Part shown: positions 1-6,788 of the stretch, in pieces | Layout: every line of letters begins with the position of its first letter | How positions within the stretch are numbered: the stretch's first letter is position 1 | Assembly: GCA_050944915.1 (NCBI GenBank) | Contig: JBMNRY010000031.1 | Span: 1-19,705, forward strand | Length of the DNA: 19,705 nucleotides | Reading direction: 5' to 3' | Source of the DNA: JBMNRY01 sp050944915 | Lineage (GTDB): Bacteria > Bacillota > Limnochordia > JAAZLZ01 | Notes under the pieces: generated by a model | Told to the model about the DNA's origin: nothing | Database searches by the model: none | What the model saw: only the letters and a program-made list of their open reading frames with translations | Position numbers and translations under genes: made by a program

Positions 1-1
1 A

Positions 2-307
2 GACTTGTCTTGGACCCAGCTGGCCCAGATCACATCGACCAACGCCGCCAGGATTTTTAATCTGCCCGGAAAGGGACAGATCGAGATCGGCTATGATGCC
101 GACCTAACCGTCATCGATCCTCAGCGAGAATGGACCTTTTCATATCTTGATACCTTCTATCCCCACAAGAGCACTAAATTCCCCGATGAGGGCCGACGTT
201 ATAAAGGTTATGTTTACGCCACCATTGTCCGGGGCCAATTGGTCTATCAAGAGGGACGCTTGTTGGCTTCCGGGGGACATGGTCGTTTCCTGCGGCCTGG
301 TGGTTGA
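2..307 (+). CDS. Cyclic amidohydrolase (dihydroorotase/hydantoinase/allantoinase type), C-terminal part
   Basis: Only the last 101 residues are present; the reading frame is open to the left edge, so the gene starts outside the window. The segment has the C-terminal signature of the cyclic amidohydrolases: a 'TSTNAARIFNL' helix, then 'KGQIEIGYDADLTVIDP', where the small beta-sandwich domain re-forms around the TIM barrel, and finally a 'TIVRGQLVYQEG' strand with a glycine-rich tail ending in FLRPGG. Family members hydrolyse cyclic amide bonds (dihydroorotate, hydantoins, allantoin) with a binuclear metal site; those ligands lie upstream and cannot be checked. The next gene begins about 25 bases after the stop on the same strand, so the two are probably co-transcribed. 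The RidA-family gene downstream fits nitrogen-compound degradation more than de novo pyrimidine synthesis. Family is sure; substrate is not. Confidence 0.85.
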   Translation, partial: DLSWTQLAQITSTNAARIFNLPGKGQIEIGYDADLTVIDPQREWTFSYLDTFYPHKSTKFPDEGRRYKGYVYATIVRGQLVYQEGRLLASGGHGRFLRPGG

Positions 308-332
308 AGGTTAGCATTGGAGGATGGTTAGA

Positions 333-1277
333 TTGAATATTCTTTTGACGGGAGCCACCGGTTTCATAGGCTCCTACATCCTTAAACTCTTGCAGCAAGA
401 GGGACATAAGGTTGTCGGATTCGACAAACTGGTGGACAACACTTCCATTCAGCAAATCCTTACCCCTGAGGAGTTAGCCCAAACGACCATCGTCCAGGGA
501 GATATCCAGGATCTGCCGACATTGCTTAGTGTGTGTAAAGAACACCATATCGACACGATCGTGCATACGGCCAGTCTTATGGGGGTGGCTTCCCGGAATA
601 CCCAGGCGGCGGTGAACGTGAACATCAAGGGGACCATCAATATCTTCGACACAGCGCGGATCCTGGGCATGCGCCGGGTGGTTTGGGCCAGTTCCCAAAC
701 GGTTTTCGGCCCCCAAGATAAACATCCCCAGGAATGGATTCCCAACGATGGACCCCATTTCCCCATGACCATGTATGCCGCCTGTAAATCGTTCCTGGAA
801 TATGTAGGTCGCTACTACTACGAAAGCTATGGATTAGATACCATCGCCCTCCGCTACTGTGCTGTTTATGGTTTAGGACGTCTGCGGGGCAGTGATACCT
901 ACTTGAATAATCTCATTGTCTACCCCGCCCTGGGCAAAAAGGGTATCGTCGACTACGGCGATGATGCCCCCAATCTGCTTTACGTCAAGGATGCGGCCCG
1001 GGCCACTCTGTTGGCTTGTACCGTTCCCTCGACGGAATCTAGGGCTTTTACCATCACGGGGGAAATCAAGCCCTTAACGGAGGTGCGGGATTACGTCTTG
1101 CAGCTCATTCCCGATGCCGAGATTGAATTGAAACCGGGCTATTACCCCTCCGGTTGGAAATTCGATACTCGAGTGGTGGAAGAAGAGCTAGGCTATAAAC
1201 CCGAGTATGACGTGGAACGGGGCGTGAAGGAGCTGATCCAGCTGGTTCAGGCGTCCCGGGATCGCCTAGATTATTAA
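333..1277 (+). CDS. NAD-dependent epimerase/dehydratase (extended SDR)
   Basis: Protein of 314 residues of the extended short-chain dehydrogenase family, which interconvert or dehydrate sugars (often nucleotide sugars) with bound NAD. Visible are the N-terminal Rossmann motif GATGFIG (about residues 7-13), the strand ending in ASSQTVFGP that carries the active-site serine region, and a YAACK motif matching YxxxK (Tyr148, Lys152). The TTG at 333 is chosen as start because the GGAGG at 319-323 touches the in-frame ATG at 324 with no spacing, while it stands nine bases before the TTG; starting there gives the typical MNILLTGATGFIG beginning. It follows the amidohydrolase by about 25 bases and precedes the RidA gene by about 20, so it belongs to the same operon. 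Substrate cannot be read from sequence; UDP-glucose epimerase-like or a hydroxy-acid dehydrogenase are both possible. Confidence 0.85.
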   Translation: MNILLTGATGFIGSYILKLLQQEGHKVVGFDKLVDNTSIQQILTPEELAQTTIVQGDIQDLPTLLSVCKEHHIDTIVHTASLMGVASRNTQAAVNVNIKGTINIFDTARILGMRRVVWASSQTVFGPQDKHPQEWIPNDGPHFPMTMYAACKSFLEYVGRYYYESYGLDTIALRYCAVYGLGRLRGSDTYLNNLIVYPALGKKGIVDYGDDAPNLLYVKDAARATLLACTVPSTESRAFTITGEIKPLTEVRDYVLQLIPDAEIELKPGYYPSGWKFDTRVVEEELGYKPEYDVERGVKELIQLVQASRDRLDY

Positions 1278-1297
1278 AGCGAGGGGAGATGACTAAG

Positions 1298-1756
1298 GTG
1301 AGCATTGAAGCAAAACTGCAAGAGATGGAACTGCAATTGCCTGAATTTAAGCCGTCTGCCCATCCCCTTTTGCCGGGCCGGATTTCCGGCAATTTGATCT
1401 TTTCTTCCGGCGCGGTGGCTAGAAAAGAGGGCAAGCTCGTCCATCCAGGTATCGTTGGCCGGGATGTAAGTCTAGAACAGGCCCAAGAAGCCGCGGTGGT
1501 CGCCACCCTGAATTGTCTAGCCAACATCAAGGCCGTCGTAGGTGATCTAGATCGGGTGTCGAAGATCATCAAAATTAATGGCTTTGTGGCGTCTGATCCC
1601 AGTTTCGTTCAACAGGCCCAGGTGATCAACGCCGTTTCCCAGTTGTTGATCGATTTATGGGGCGAGAATGGACAACACGCCCGCACCGCTTTGGGTGTCG
1701 CCGCCTTACCCGGGGGAACCCCCGTTGAGGTAGAAATCATCGCTGAATTTAAGTAA
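1298..1756 (+). CDS. RidA/YjgF family protein (150-residue subfamily)
   Basis: Protein of 152 residues of the RidA/YER057c/UK114 family. RidA proper hydrolyses reactive enamine/imine intermediates from PLP enzymes to keto acids and ammonia; other subfamilies take part in catabolic pathways. It resembles the longer subfamily that begins MSIEAKL: 'GNLIFSSGAV', 'GIVGRDVSLEQAQEAA', a long 'LGDLDRVSKIIKINGFV' segment, and the end 'HARTALGVAALPGGTPVEVEII', which includes the conserved Arg of the ligand pocket. The ATG at 1289 directly abuts the GAGGGGAG SD, whereas the GTG at 1298 has a nine-base spacing and gives the family's usual N-terminus, so 1298 is preferred. It lies in a tight same-strand run with the amidohydrolase and epimerase, suggesting a pathway-specific deaminase role rather than general housekeeping. 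A hairpin follows the stop. Confidence 0.9.
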   Translation: MSIEAKLQEMELQLPEFKPSAHPLLPGRISGNLIFSSGAVARKEGKLVHPGIVGRDVSLEQAQEAAVVATLNCLANIKAVVGDLDRVSKIIKINGFVASDPSFVQQAQVINAVSQLLIDLWGENGQHARTALGVAALPGGTPVEVEIIAEFK

Positions 1757-1772
1757 TACCACGAGAACTTAA

Positions 1773-1797
1773 GCTGGCAGGTTTCTAACCTGCCAGC
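1773..1797 (+). terminator. Intergenic hairpin, weak terminator or attenuator
   Basis: An 11-base-pair perfect stem (1773-1783 with 1787-1797) with a three-base loop lies just after the RidA gene. It is followed by CTCATTATTCT rather than a clean T run, so it may only partly terminate or may protect the upstream transcript end. The next gene has its own strong SD 24 bases further on. Confidence 0.5.
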
Positions 1798-1835
1798 CTC
1801 ATTATTCTGCTGAACAAATAAAGGAGCTGGTCATA

Positions 1836-2858
1836 TTGCGGGTTCTCTTGATCGGTGGGACGGGGAATATCAGTAGTTATGTGACTGCTTTGGCCGCCCA
1901 GCGGGGCATGGACGTTTACATCTTAACGAGGGGGAAGAGTGATCAATCCCTCCCAAAAGGGGTAAAGACCATCATCTCCGATATCACCGATGTGACGGGG
2001 ACGAAGGAAAAACTCCAGGGGCTGAGTTTCGATGTGGTGGCCGATTTTATCACTTATACACCCCAGCGCCTAGGGGCAAACTTAGAGATCTTTCGGGATA
2101 AGTGCCAGCAATACATATTTGTCTCTTCCACGTCGGTATACAACCCCTCGGGAGAAAATCTAGCGGAGGATGCCCCTTTAACTAATCTAGCCTGGGATTA
2201 TCCCCGGGATAAGATCGGTTGTGAAGCCCTCCTGCAAATGGATGCCCGGATCTACGGAACCAATTACACCATCGTCCGTCCTGGGGAGACCAACGGCGAT
2301 TTACGCATCCCCGGGGTTTTCGTTCCCCATCCCCAGTATTGGTCATTTATCGATCGGATGGAACGGGGTCAAAAAATCATCGTCAACGACGACGGCAGTG
2401 CCGTGCGCCAGTTCACCCACTCCGCCGACTTCGCCAAGGGGTTTGTTGGGTTATTCATGAACGAAGGAGCCTTTGGTGAGATTTTTAATATCACTTCCGA
2501 TGAGGTCTTATCCTGGCTAGAAGTCACAGAAATCGTCGCCGAAGCCGCGGGGGTAGAGCCGAAGATCGCTTTCCTACCATCGATGGATATCGTCCGCACT
2601 CTACCTCGACTGAGCTACGCCAGCGGCGATCACGGCGCGGCTACCTTCGGTACCCTTTTGTGTTCCAAGGCCCACAGCAAAACCGTCGACAACACCAAAA
2701 TCAAGAATCTAGTTCCCGATTTCCAATGTACCATTTCTTTCCGGGAAACCATGGCCAGGACCATGGAATTCTACCGACGTCACCCCAAGTACAAAGAAAT
2801 CAACGATGCCTGGAATCGGGATATGGACTACCTTCTGGAACACTTGGATAAGAGTTAG
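1836..2858 (+). CDS. Atypical NAD-dependent epimerase (SDR family)
   Basis: Protein of 340 residues. It has a Rossmann nucleotide-binding motif GGTGNIS (residues 7-13) and a YPRDK match to the YxxxK active-site pair (Tyr122, Lys126) preceded by FVSSTSVYNPSG. The pattern 'GGTGNIS', with an arginine soon after beta-2 (TRGK), resembles the atypical/extended SDR group that includes the CSP41-like RNA-binding epimerases, so NAD(P)-linked sugar chemistry is likely but not certain. It starts at a TTG with AAGGAG nine bases upstream; no nearby ATG in frame competes. It is only distantly similar in appearance to the epimerase at 333-1277, so this is not a recent duplication. Its place after RidA suggests the same catabolic unit, though the hairpin at 1773-1797 lies between. 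Exact substrate unknown. Confidence 0.82.
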   Translation: MRVLLIGGTGNISSYVTALAAQRGMDVYILTRGKSDQSLPKGVKTIISDITDVTGTKEKLQGLSFDVVADFITYTPQRLGANLEIFRDKCQQYIFVSSTSVYNPSGENLAEDAPLTNLAWDYPRDKIGCEALLQMDARIYGTNYTIVRPGETNGDLRIPGVFVPHPQYWSFIDRMERGQKIIVNDDGSAVRQFTHSADFAKGFVGLFMNEGAFGEIFNITSDEVLSWLEVTEIVAEAAGVEPKIAFLPSMDIVRTLPRLSYASGDHGAATFGTLLCSKAHSKTVDNTKIKNLVPDFQCTISFRETMARTMEFYRRHPKYKEINDAWNRDMDYLLEHLDKS

Positions 2859-2983
2859 ACTAGAACATAGCAATATCACCTCCGGCTCGTTAACAATATT
2901 TGCTTACAGGCCCAGGATTGGGCTTGACGAAATACATGGTCAACAAGGCAGTAAGCTTTGTAAGAATGTTAAGGAGCTGGATT

Positions 2984-3460
2984 ATGGTGAAAAAGATCGC
3001 ACTGTTAACACTTATTGTCTTCCTGTTGGCCACCGGTTCCGGTGTCGCCTCCAAGAACACCATCAGCGGTAATGTCTATGGGTACTACGAGACGGAAACT
3101 ATCGAACTATCCCTGGAAAGGGTCCTCCTTGGAAAGGCGTCCCTGGTCCTGGGTGGTCAGTACCTCGACGATGAAAACTACGGGGCTCTGGTCGGCGCCA
3201 GGTATTACCTCCAGGGTAGCCCCAGCAACGGGTTGTTCGCCCAAGGGGGAGCCAGGGGTTATCAAATTGGTGGCGGGGAAGAAGACTACTATGAAGGCCA
3301 TGTGGTCGGCAGTCTAGGCTACAAATATGTTCTGCCTTTCGGTTTAACCCTCGAAGCAGGTGGGGAAGGTTCTTACCGAGTCTGGGATAATGCTCCCGAC
3401 CAATTGGAAGATGGGGAAATAGAAACAAGACTGCTCATCAACACCGGCTTAAGTTTTTAA
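2984..3460 (+). CDS. Secreted small protein, candidate outer-membrane beta-barrel
   Basis: Not recognised as a named family. Protein of 158 residues with a clear signal peptide: MVKK, then a hydrophobic core (IALLTLIVFLLATG) and a likely cleavage near GVASK, with no lipobox cysteine. The mature part is rich in Gly, Tyr, Asp and Glu, with alternating hydrophobic/polar stretches (LERVLLGKASLVLGGQYL, ALVGARYYLQG, HVVGSLGYKYVLPFGLTLEAGGEGSY) as in transmembrane beta-hairpins, and the chain ends in ...LLINTGLSF, a terminal Phe as in outer-membrane proteins recognised by BamA. About eight strands would fit. The start at 2984 is chosen because AAGGAG (2971-2976) precedes it by seven bases; upstream in-frame codons add a non-signal-like leader. 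If this is a barrel, the host is diderm. A cell-surface or periplasmic beta-sandwich is the alternative. Confidence 0.7.
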   Translation: MVKKIALLTLIVFLLATGSGVASKNTISGNVYGYYETETIELSLERVLLGKASLVLGGQYLDDENYGALVGARYYLQGSPSNGLFAQGGARGYQIGGGEEDYYEGHVVGSLGYKYVLPFGLTLEAGGEGSYRVWDNAPDQLEDGEIETRLLINTGLSF

Positions 3461-3502
3461 GAAAAACCTTTCACGGACTAGATAGTCCATTAGTAGACTA
3501 AC

Positions 3503-3540
3503 AAAGGTGCAGGATTTAATCCTGCACCTTTGGCTTTTCG
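3503..3540. terminator. Bidirectional terminator between convergent genes
   Basis: A perfect inverted repeat pairs 3503-3515 with 3519-3531 (AAAGGTGCAGGAT and its complement), with a loop of three to five bases. It is followed by GGCTTTT on the + strand and has TTT at the other foot. It sits in the 87 bases between the convergent envelope-protein gene and selO, the right place for a shared terminator. Confidence 0.85.
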
Positions 3541-3547
3541 AACACCT

Positions 3548-4993
3548 CTAAGTACCACAGAAGGTGTGGTAGGGACAGGCGGAAGGGGGAGGAGGAGCGG
3601 CATACTCCTTCTGCTCTGGGGAGTGGGCATAGGGTTGGCGCAAGACGGCTAAGAATCTCTTGATCACCTGGTAATCCCCTTCCGCTGCGGCGGCCAAGGC
3701 TTCTTCAACCCGATGATTGCGGGGGATGAGGGCGGGGTTCGCCCTCTTCATCCGTTGTTGAAGGTCTACGGGGTCTAATCCTTGCTCCTTTATTCGTTTC
3801 TGCCAATCTTCATACCATCGGTGGAACTCCGGTGAAGATAGGGATGCCAGATCAGCCGGTTCTTGAAAGGTCAAAGCTAAAAAAGTGTTGGTATAATCGG
3901 CCTTTTGGACTTCCATGATCTGCAAAAGTTCTTCGATGAGGGACTCATCGTCGCCTTCTATGGAAACTAGCCCCAACTTGGCCCCCATCCCTGTTAACCA
4001 ATGCTGACGGAAGATGGACTCAAACTCCTCTAAGACTCCTTGGGCCATGGCTGCCCCTTGATGGAGGTCCTCGTGGATCAAAGGTAGCAGGCTTTCGGCA
4101 AAACGGGCCAGGTTCCAAAGACCCATTTGGGGCTGGCGGCCGTAGGCGTAACGGCCGTAGGTATCGATGGAACTAAAGACGGTGGCGGGGTCATAAGTAT
4201 CGATAAAGGCACAAGGACCGTAATCGATGGTTTCACCGCTGATCGCCATATTATCGGTATTCATAACGCCGTGGATAAAGCCGACCAACTGCCACTGGGC
4301 GATGAGGCGGGCTTGTCGAGCCATTACTTCCTTTAACAGGGCCAAATAGGGATTGTCCTCCCTTTGGAGAGAGGGGAAATGCCTTTGGATGGTATAATCA
4401 GCTAAAGCCTGCAAATCCTCCCGGGAACCCCAGACCGCCGCGTATTGAAAGGTCCCAACCCGGATATGGCTGGACGCGACCCTGGTTAAAATGGTTCCAG
4501 GAAGCTCTTTCTCTCTGGTGATTGTCTCTCCCGTCAGCACCACCGCCAGACTCCTGGTGGTGGGAATGCCCAGGGCATCCATAGCTTCGCTGATCAGGTA
4601 TTCCCGCAACATGGGTCCCAGGGCCGCCCGGCCGTCACCACCTCGAGAGTAGGGAGTCCGGCCGGCACCTTTTAGTTGGATATCGTAGCGTTCCCCTTGG
4701 GGGGTGATCTGTTCCCCTAGAAGGATGGCCCGACCATCGCCTAACATGGTAAAATGTCCGAATTGATGGCCCCCATAGGCTTGGGCTAAGGGTTGTGAAC
4801 CGGGAGGAAGATTATTACCGGCTAAGATTTCCACCCCCGCCGTATCGGTCAGGGAGGGTAAACCGAGGGAGCGGGCTAAATCTTCGTTGAATAAGACTAA
4901 CTCCGGAGCTCTGACCGCAACAGGCTCCCAGGGAGTATAGAATATTTCCGGCAATTGGCGATAACTGTTTTCTAAACGCCAACCACGGCCCAT
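3548..4993 (-). CDS. selO: Protein adenylyltransferase SelO (YdiU/UPF0061)
   Basis: Protein of 481 residues, the normal length for bacterial SelO. This pseudokinase-fold enzyme binds ATP in flipped orientation and transfers AMP to Ser/Thr/Tyr of target proteins, linked to redox homeostasis. Diagnostic segments are present in order: 'AYGGHQFGHFTMLGDGRAILLGE', 'QLKGAGRTPYSRGGDGRAALGPMLREYL', 'HIRVGTFQYAA', 'HGVMNTDNM' and 'IDYGPCAFID', the last two holding the catalytic and metal-binding Asp/Asn residues. The chain ends CPYHTFCGT: the last Cys is third from the end, where animal SelO carries selenocysteine. ATG 4993 is chosen because AAGGAG overlaps the upstream GTG at 5002 but stands eight bases from 4993. 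It is a monocistronic unit, convergent with the gene to its left and divergent from degV. Confidence 0.95.
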   Translation of the reverse strand: MGRGWRLENSYRQLPEIFYTPWEPVAVRAPELVLFNEDLARSLGLPSLTDTAGVEILAGNNLPPGSQPLAQAYGGHQFGHFTMLGDGRAILLGEQITPQGERYDIQLKGAGRTPYSRGGDGRAALGPMLREYLISEAMDALGIPTTRSLAVVLTGETITREKELPGTILTRVASSHIRVGTFQYAAVWGSREDLQALADYTIQRHFPSLQREDNPYLALLKEVMARQARLIAQWQLVGFIHGVMNTDNMAISGETIDYGPCAFIDTYDPATVFSSIDTYGRYAYGRQPQMGLWNLARFAESLLPLIHEDLHQGAAMAQGVLEEFESIFRQHWLTGMGAKLGLVSIEGDDESLIEELLQIMEVQKADYTNTFLALTFQEPADLASLSSPEFHRWYEDWQKRIKEQGLDPVDLQQRMKRANPALIPRNHRVEEALAAAAEGDYQVIKRFLAVLRQPYAHSPEQKEYAAPPPPSACPYHTFCGT

Positions 4994-5136
4994 CGTTTTC
5001 ACTCCTTCATGGTCAATAGGCTCCTTTAGTTTCCGCTTCCCTTCTCAACTTAATACTACCCTGGGGTTTCTTTGCATGGGTTTTATCCGGGTGGTAAAGA
5101 TCTGTAATAGGAACCTTTGAACCCAGGTTCTTAGTT

Positions 5137-5150
5137 AAACCCTAGGGTTT
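5137..5150. repeat. 14-base perfect palindrome, candidate operator
   Basis: AAACCCTAGGGTTT is a perfect two-fold palindrome in the selO-degV intergenic region, flanked on the left by GAACCT...AGGTTC. It has the size and symmetry of a dimeric repressor site. No regulator gene is present in the window to pair it with, so its role is inferred only from shape and place. Confidence 0.35.
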
Positions 5151-5227
5151 GGCCTTCACCAAGATCAGCGTGAGTTCCGAATTCTTTTGGAATAAGCAAA
5201 ATTTCGCCGCAGGAACCAGTCATCCCT

Positions 5228-5256
5228 TGGCGAATTGTAGTCTCATTGCCTAGCAT
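5228..5256 (+). promoter_or_regulatory. Possible sigma-A promoter for degV
   Basis: TTGGCG (5228-5233) and TAGCAT (5251-5256) are separated by 17 bases, each matching the consensus at four of six positions. The predicted start falls near 5263, inside the hairpin at 5251-5271, about 30 bases before the degV start. The match is only moderate. Confidence 0.3.
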
Positions 5257-5295
5257 GGGCCCTCCATGCTAAAAACTATGTGGGGGAGACTCAGC

Positions 5296-6144
5296 ATGGA
5301 AAAGATAGCCATTGTTACCGATAGCACCTGCGATTTGCCGGCGAACCTGGTGGAAGAGTACGATATTCACGTCCTGCCCTTACGGATTATCTATAAAGAT
5401 CGGGAATATCGGGACCATGTGGAGATCACGCCCGAAGATGTCTACAACCGGTTAGAGACAGAGGTTCCTACTACCTCTTTGCCCAATCCGGGCGATGTCC
5501 AAGAGCTCTTTACAAAATTGAAAGAAGAAGGATATAGCCACGTTTTAGCCATCCATATTTCCTCAGGTCTAAGTGGGACCAGCCAGATGATTCGCCATGT
5601 GGCCCAGGAGATCCAGGGTTTAATGGTCGAGGTCATCGACTCTAAATCTATCTCCATGGGTCTAGGCTATACGGTTTTGGAGGCGGCCAAAGCGATCCGC
5701 AAGAACATCACCTTCGAAGCCCTTTGTGACCATGTCCACGGGGTGATCAAGCGGATGAAAGTTTATTTCGTCTTAGATACCTTGGAGTATCTAAAAAAGG
5801 GAGGCCGCATCGGCAAGGTCTCGGCCACCCTGGGCCAAATCCTTAATGTGAAGCCGATCATTACCGTCAACGAAGAAGGTATTTACACTACCTTTGCCAA
5901 GGTTCGGGGTCGGCGACGTTCCTTAGAAAAACTCATTGAGATCGCCAAAGATCATGTCCAACAAGCTTTAAGCAATATCGCTGTCTGCCATGGGGCTGCT
6001 CCCGCCGATTGCGGCTTCGTAGCTGCGGCTTTGGAGAAGTTAGAAAACGTGCAGGAATTGATCCAAAGCCATGTTAGCCCCGTCATCGGTGTGCACACAG
6101 GGCCGGGGACCCTAGGGATTGTCATCTACGAAGCCCAGGACTAA
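5296..6144 (+). CDS. DegV family fatty-acid-binding protein (FakB type)
   Basis: Protein of 282 residues of the DegV family. These bind a free fatty acid and present it to the kinase FakA, whose product enters phospholipid synthesis. Hallmarks are the N-terminal VTDSTCDLP, 'HISSGLSGTSQ' (the conserved Ser of the carboxylate-binding site), 'LDTLEYLKKGGRIGK', 'ILNVKPIITV' and the C-terminal 'THTGPGTLGIV'-like segment (here GVHTGPGTLGIVI). The start is taken at ATG 5296, eight bases after GGGGGAG; an in-frame ATG at 5266 lies in a hairpin without an SD. No fakA is present in the window, and DegV genes are often unlinked from it. A strong terminator follows, so this is a single-gene unit. The exact lipid bound cannot be told. 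Confidence 0.93.
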   Translation: MEKIAIVTDSTCDLPANLVEEYDIHVLPLRIIYKDREYRDHVEITPEDVYNRLETEVPTTSLPNPGDVQELFTKLKEEGYSHVLAIHISSGLSGTSQMIRHVAQEIQGLMVEVIDSKSISMGLGYTVLEAAKAIRKNITFEALCDHVHGVIKRMKVYFVLDTLEYLKKGGRIGKVSATLGQILNVKPIITVNEEGIYTTFAKVRGRRRSLEKLIEIAKDHVQQALSNIAVCHGAAPADCGFVAAALEKLENVQELIQSHVSPVIGVHTGPGTLGIVIYEAQD

Positions 6145-6157
6145 CGGAAAAGGCGAG

Positions 6158-6190
6158 GGTGGCGGTTCTTGCTAGACCGCCACCTTTTTG
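6158..6190 (+). terminator. Rho-independent terminator after degV
   Basis: A 9-base-pair GC-rich stem (GGTGGCGGT 6158-6166 with ACCGCCACC 6176-6184) is followed at once by TTTTT (6185-6189). It lies 13 bases after the degV stop. This is a textbook intrinsic terminator. Confidence 0.92.
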
Positions 6191-6214
6191 GTTTAAGGGA
6201 AGACTTTTCGTCGG

Positions 6215-6234
6215 AAATTGATCCAGGTCAATTT
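6215..6234. promoter_or_regulatory. Crp/FNR-family (HcpR-like) operator
   Basis: AAATTGATCCAGGTCAATTT has seven-base perfect arms (6215-6221 with 6228-6234). Its core, TTGAT-CCAG-GTCAA, fits the TTGAN6TCAA pattern of Crp/FNR-family sites and is close to the TTGAC-N4-GTCAA form that I recall being reported for HcpR. The centre (6224.5) lies about 41.5 bases before the start predicted from the TATAAT at 6254, the class II activator spacing. The genes served are redox/NO-type, which fits FNR or HcpR control. No such regulator is in the window. Confidence 0.6.
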
Positions 6235-6253
6235 CTTCCCCGGGGGTAGAGGG

Positions 6254-6259
6254 TATAAT
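6254..6259 (+). promoter_or_regulatory. -10 box for the Fe-S/hemerythrin operon
   Basis: A perfect TATAAT, with transcription expected near 6266. The position 17 bases upstream (6231-6236, ATTTCT) is a poor -35 box and overlaps the Crp/FNR-type palindrome. That is the usual arrangement for an activator-dependent promoter. Confidence 0.65.
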
Positions 6260-6324
6260 CTAACTGAAATGATTTGATTTAAAAACTAAGTGACCAAATA
6301 AGTAATAAAAGGAGGCAATACTAA

Positions 6325-6777
6325 ATGGGTTGTTGTCCAGGTTCGAAGATGATGGAGTTTTCCCAGCGGGCAGGGGATGAAAGGGGTCAGCGGCTCTCCC
6401 ATCTGCGTCAATGGCCGGTCCAATTACATCTCCTTTCCCCCGAAGCACCCTACTTCCAAGGGGCCGATGTGCTGCTGAGCGCCGATTGTGTTGCTTACGC
6501 TCTAGCCGATTTTCATAAGGATCACCTCCGAGGCCACAGCCTAGCCATCGCCTGTCCCAAGCTCGATGGGGGACAGGAGAGCTATTTGGAAAAAGTCATT
6601 GCCTTAATCGATGGGGCGAAAATTAACACCTTGACGGTAATGATCATGCAGGTACCTTGTTGTATGGGATTGGTGGCCTTAGTCCAACAGGCCCTGGCCC
6701 GAGCGGAACGGCAAATCCCCGTCCAGGTGAAGGTCGTCTCCCTCCAGGGAGAAATCCTCCGGGAAGAATGGTTATAG
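6325..6777 (+). CDS. Cysteine-rich iron-sulfur-type protein lacking the usual ferredoxin domain
   Basis: Protein of 150 residues matching the C-terminal domain of a 4Fe-4S protein common in Clostridia and sulfate reducers: 'CCPGS' near the N-terminus, 'LRQWPVQLHLLSPEAPYFQGADVLLSADCVAYALADFH', 'ACPKLD' and 'MQVPCCMGL'. As I know the family, relatives carry a two-cluster ferredoxin domain in front; here translation starts at CCPGS (ATG 6325, GGAGG nine bases upstream), so the ferredoxin part is absent. Six cysteines remain (3, 4, 55, 77, 112, 113), enough for one metal site. It is the first gene behind the Crp/FNR-type promoter and is followed immediately by the hemerythrin gene (stop at 6777, next start about 6789), so the two are co-translated. 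A redox partner or Fe-S repair role is inferred. Function unproven. Confidence 0.8.
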   Translation: MGCCPGSKMMEFSQRAGDERGQRLSHLRQWPVQLHLLSPEAPYFQGADVLLSADCVAYALADFHKDHLRGHSLAIACPKLDGGQESYLEKVIALIDGAKINTLTVMIMQVPCCMGLVALVQQALARAERQIPVQVKVVSLQGEILREEWL

Positions 6778-6788
6778 GGGGTAGAGAT

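Larger units (their letters stand above)
4994..5295. other. Divergent intergenic region between selO and degV
   Basis: About 300 bases without a gene, with promoters expected for both directions. It holds an inverted repeat GAACCT/AGGTTC (5111-5116 with 5125-5130), a perfect 14-base palindrome AAACCCTAGGGTTT (5137-5150), and a hairpin TAGCATGG/CCATGCTA (5251-5258 with 5264-5271) just before degV. A possible sigma-A promoter for degV is listed separately. No convincing promoter was found for selO. No small ORF with an SD was found. Confidence 0.5.

Noticed and set aside
2924..2944. TTGAC...GTCAA inverted repeat before the envelope protein
   Set aside because: The arms are nine bases apart, not the four required for Crp/FNR sites, and there is no -10 at the right distance.
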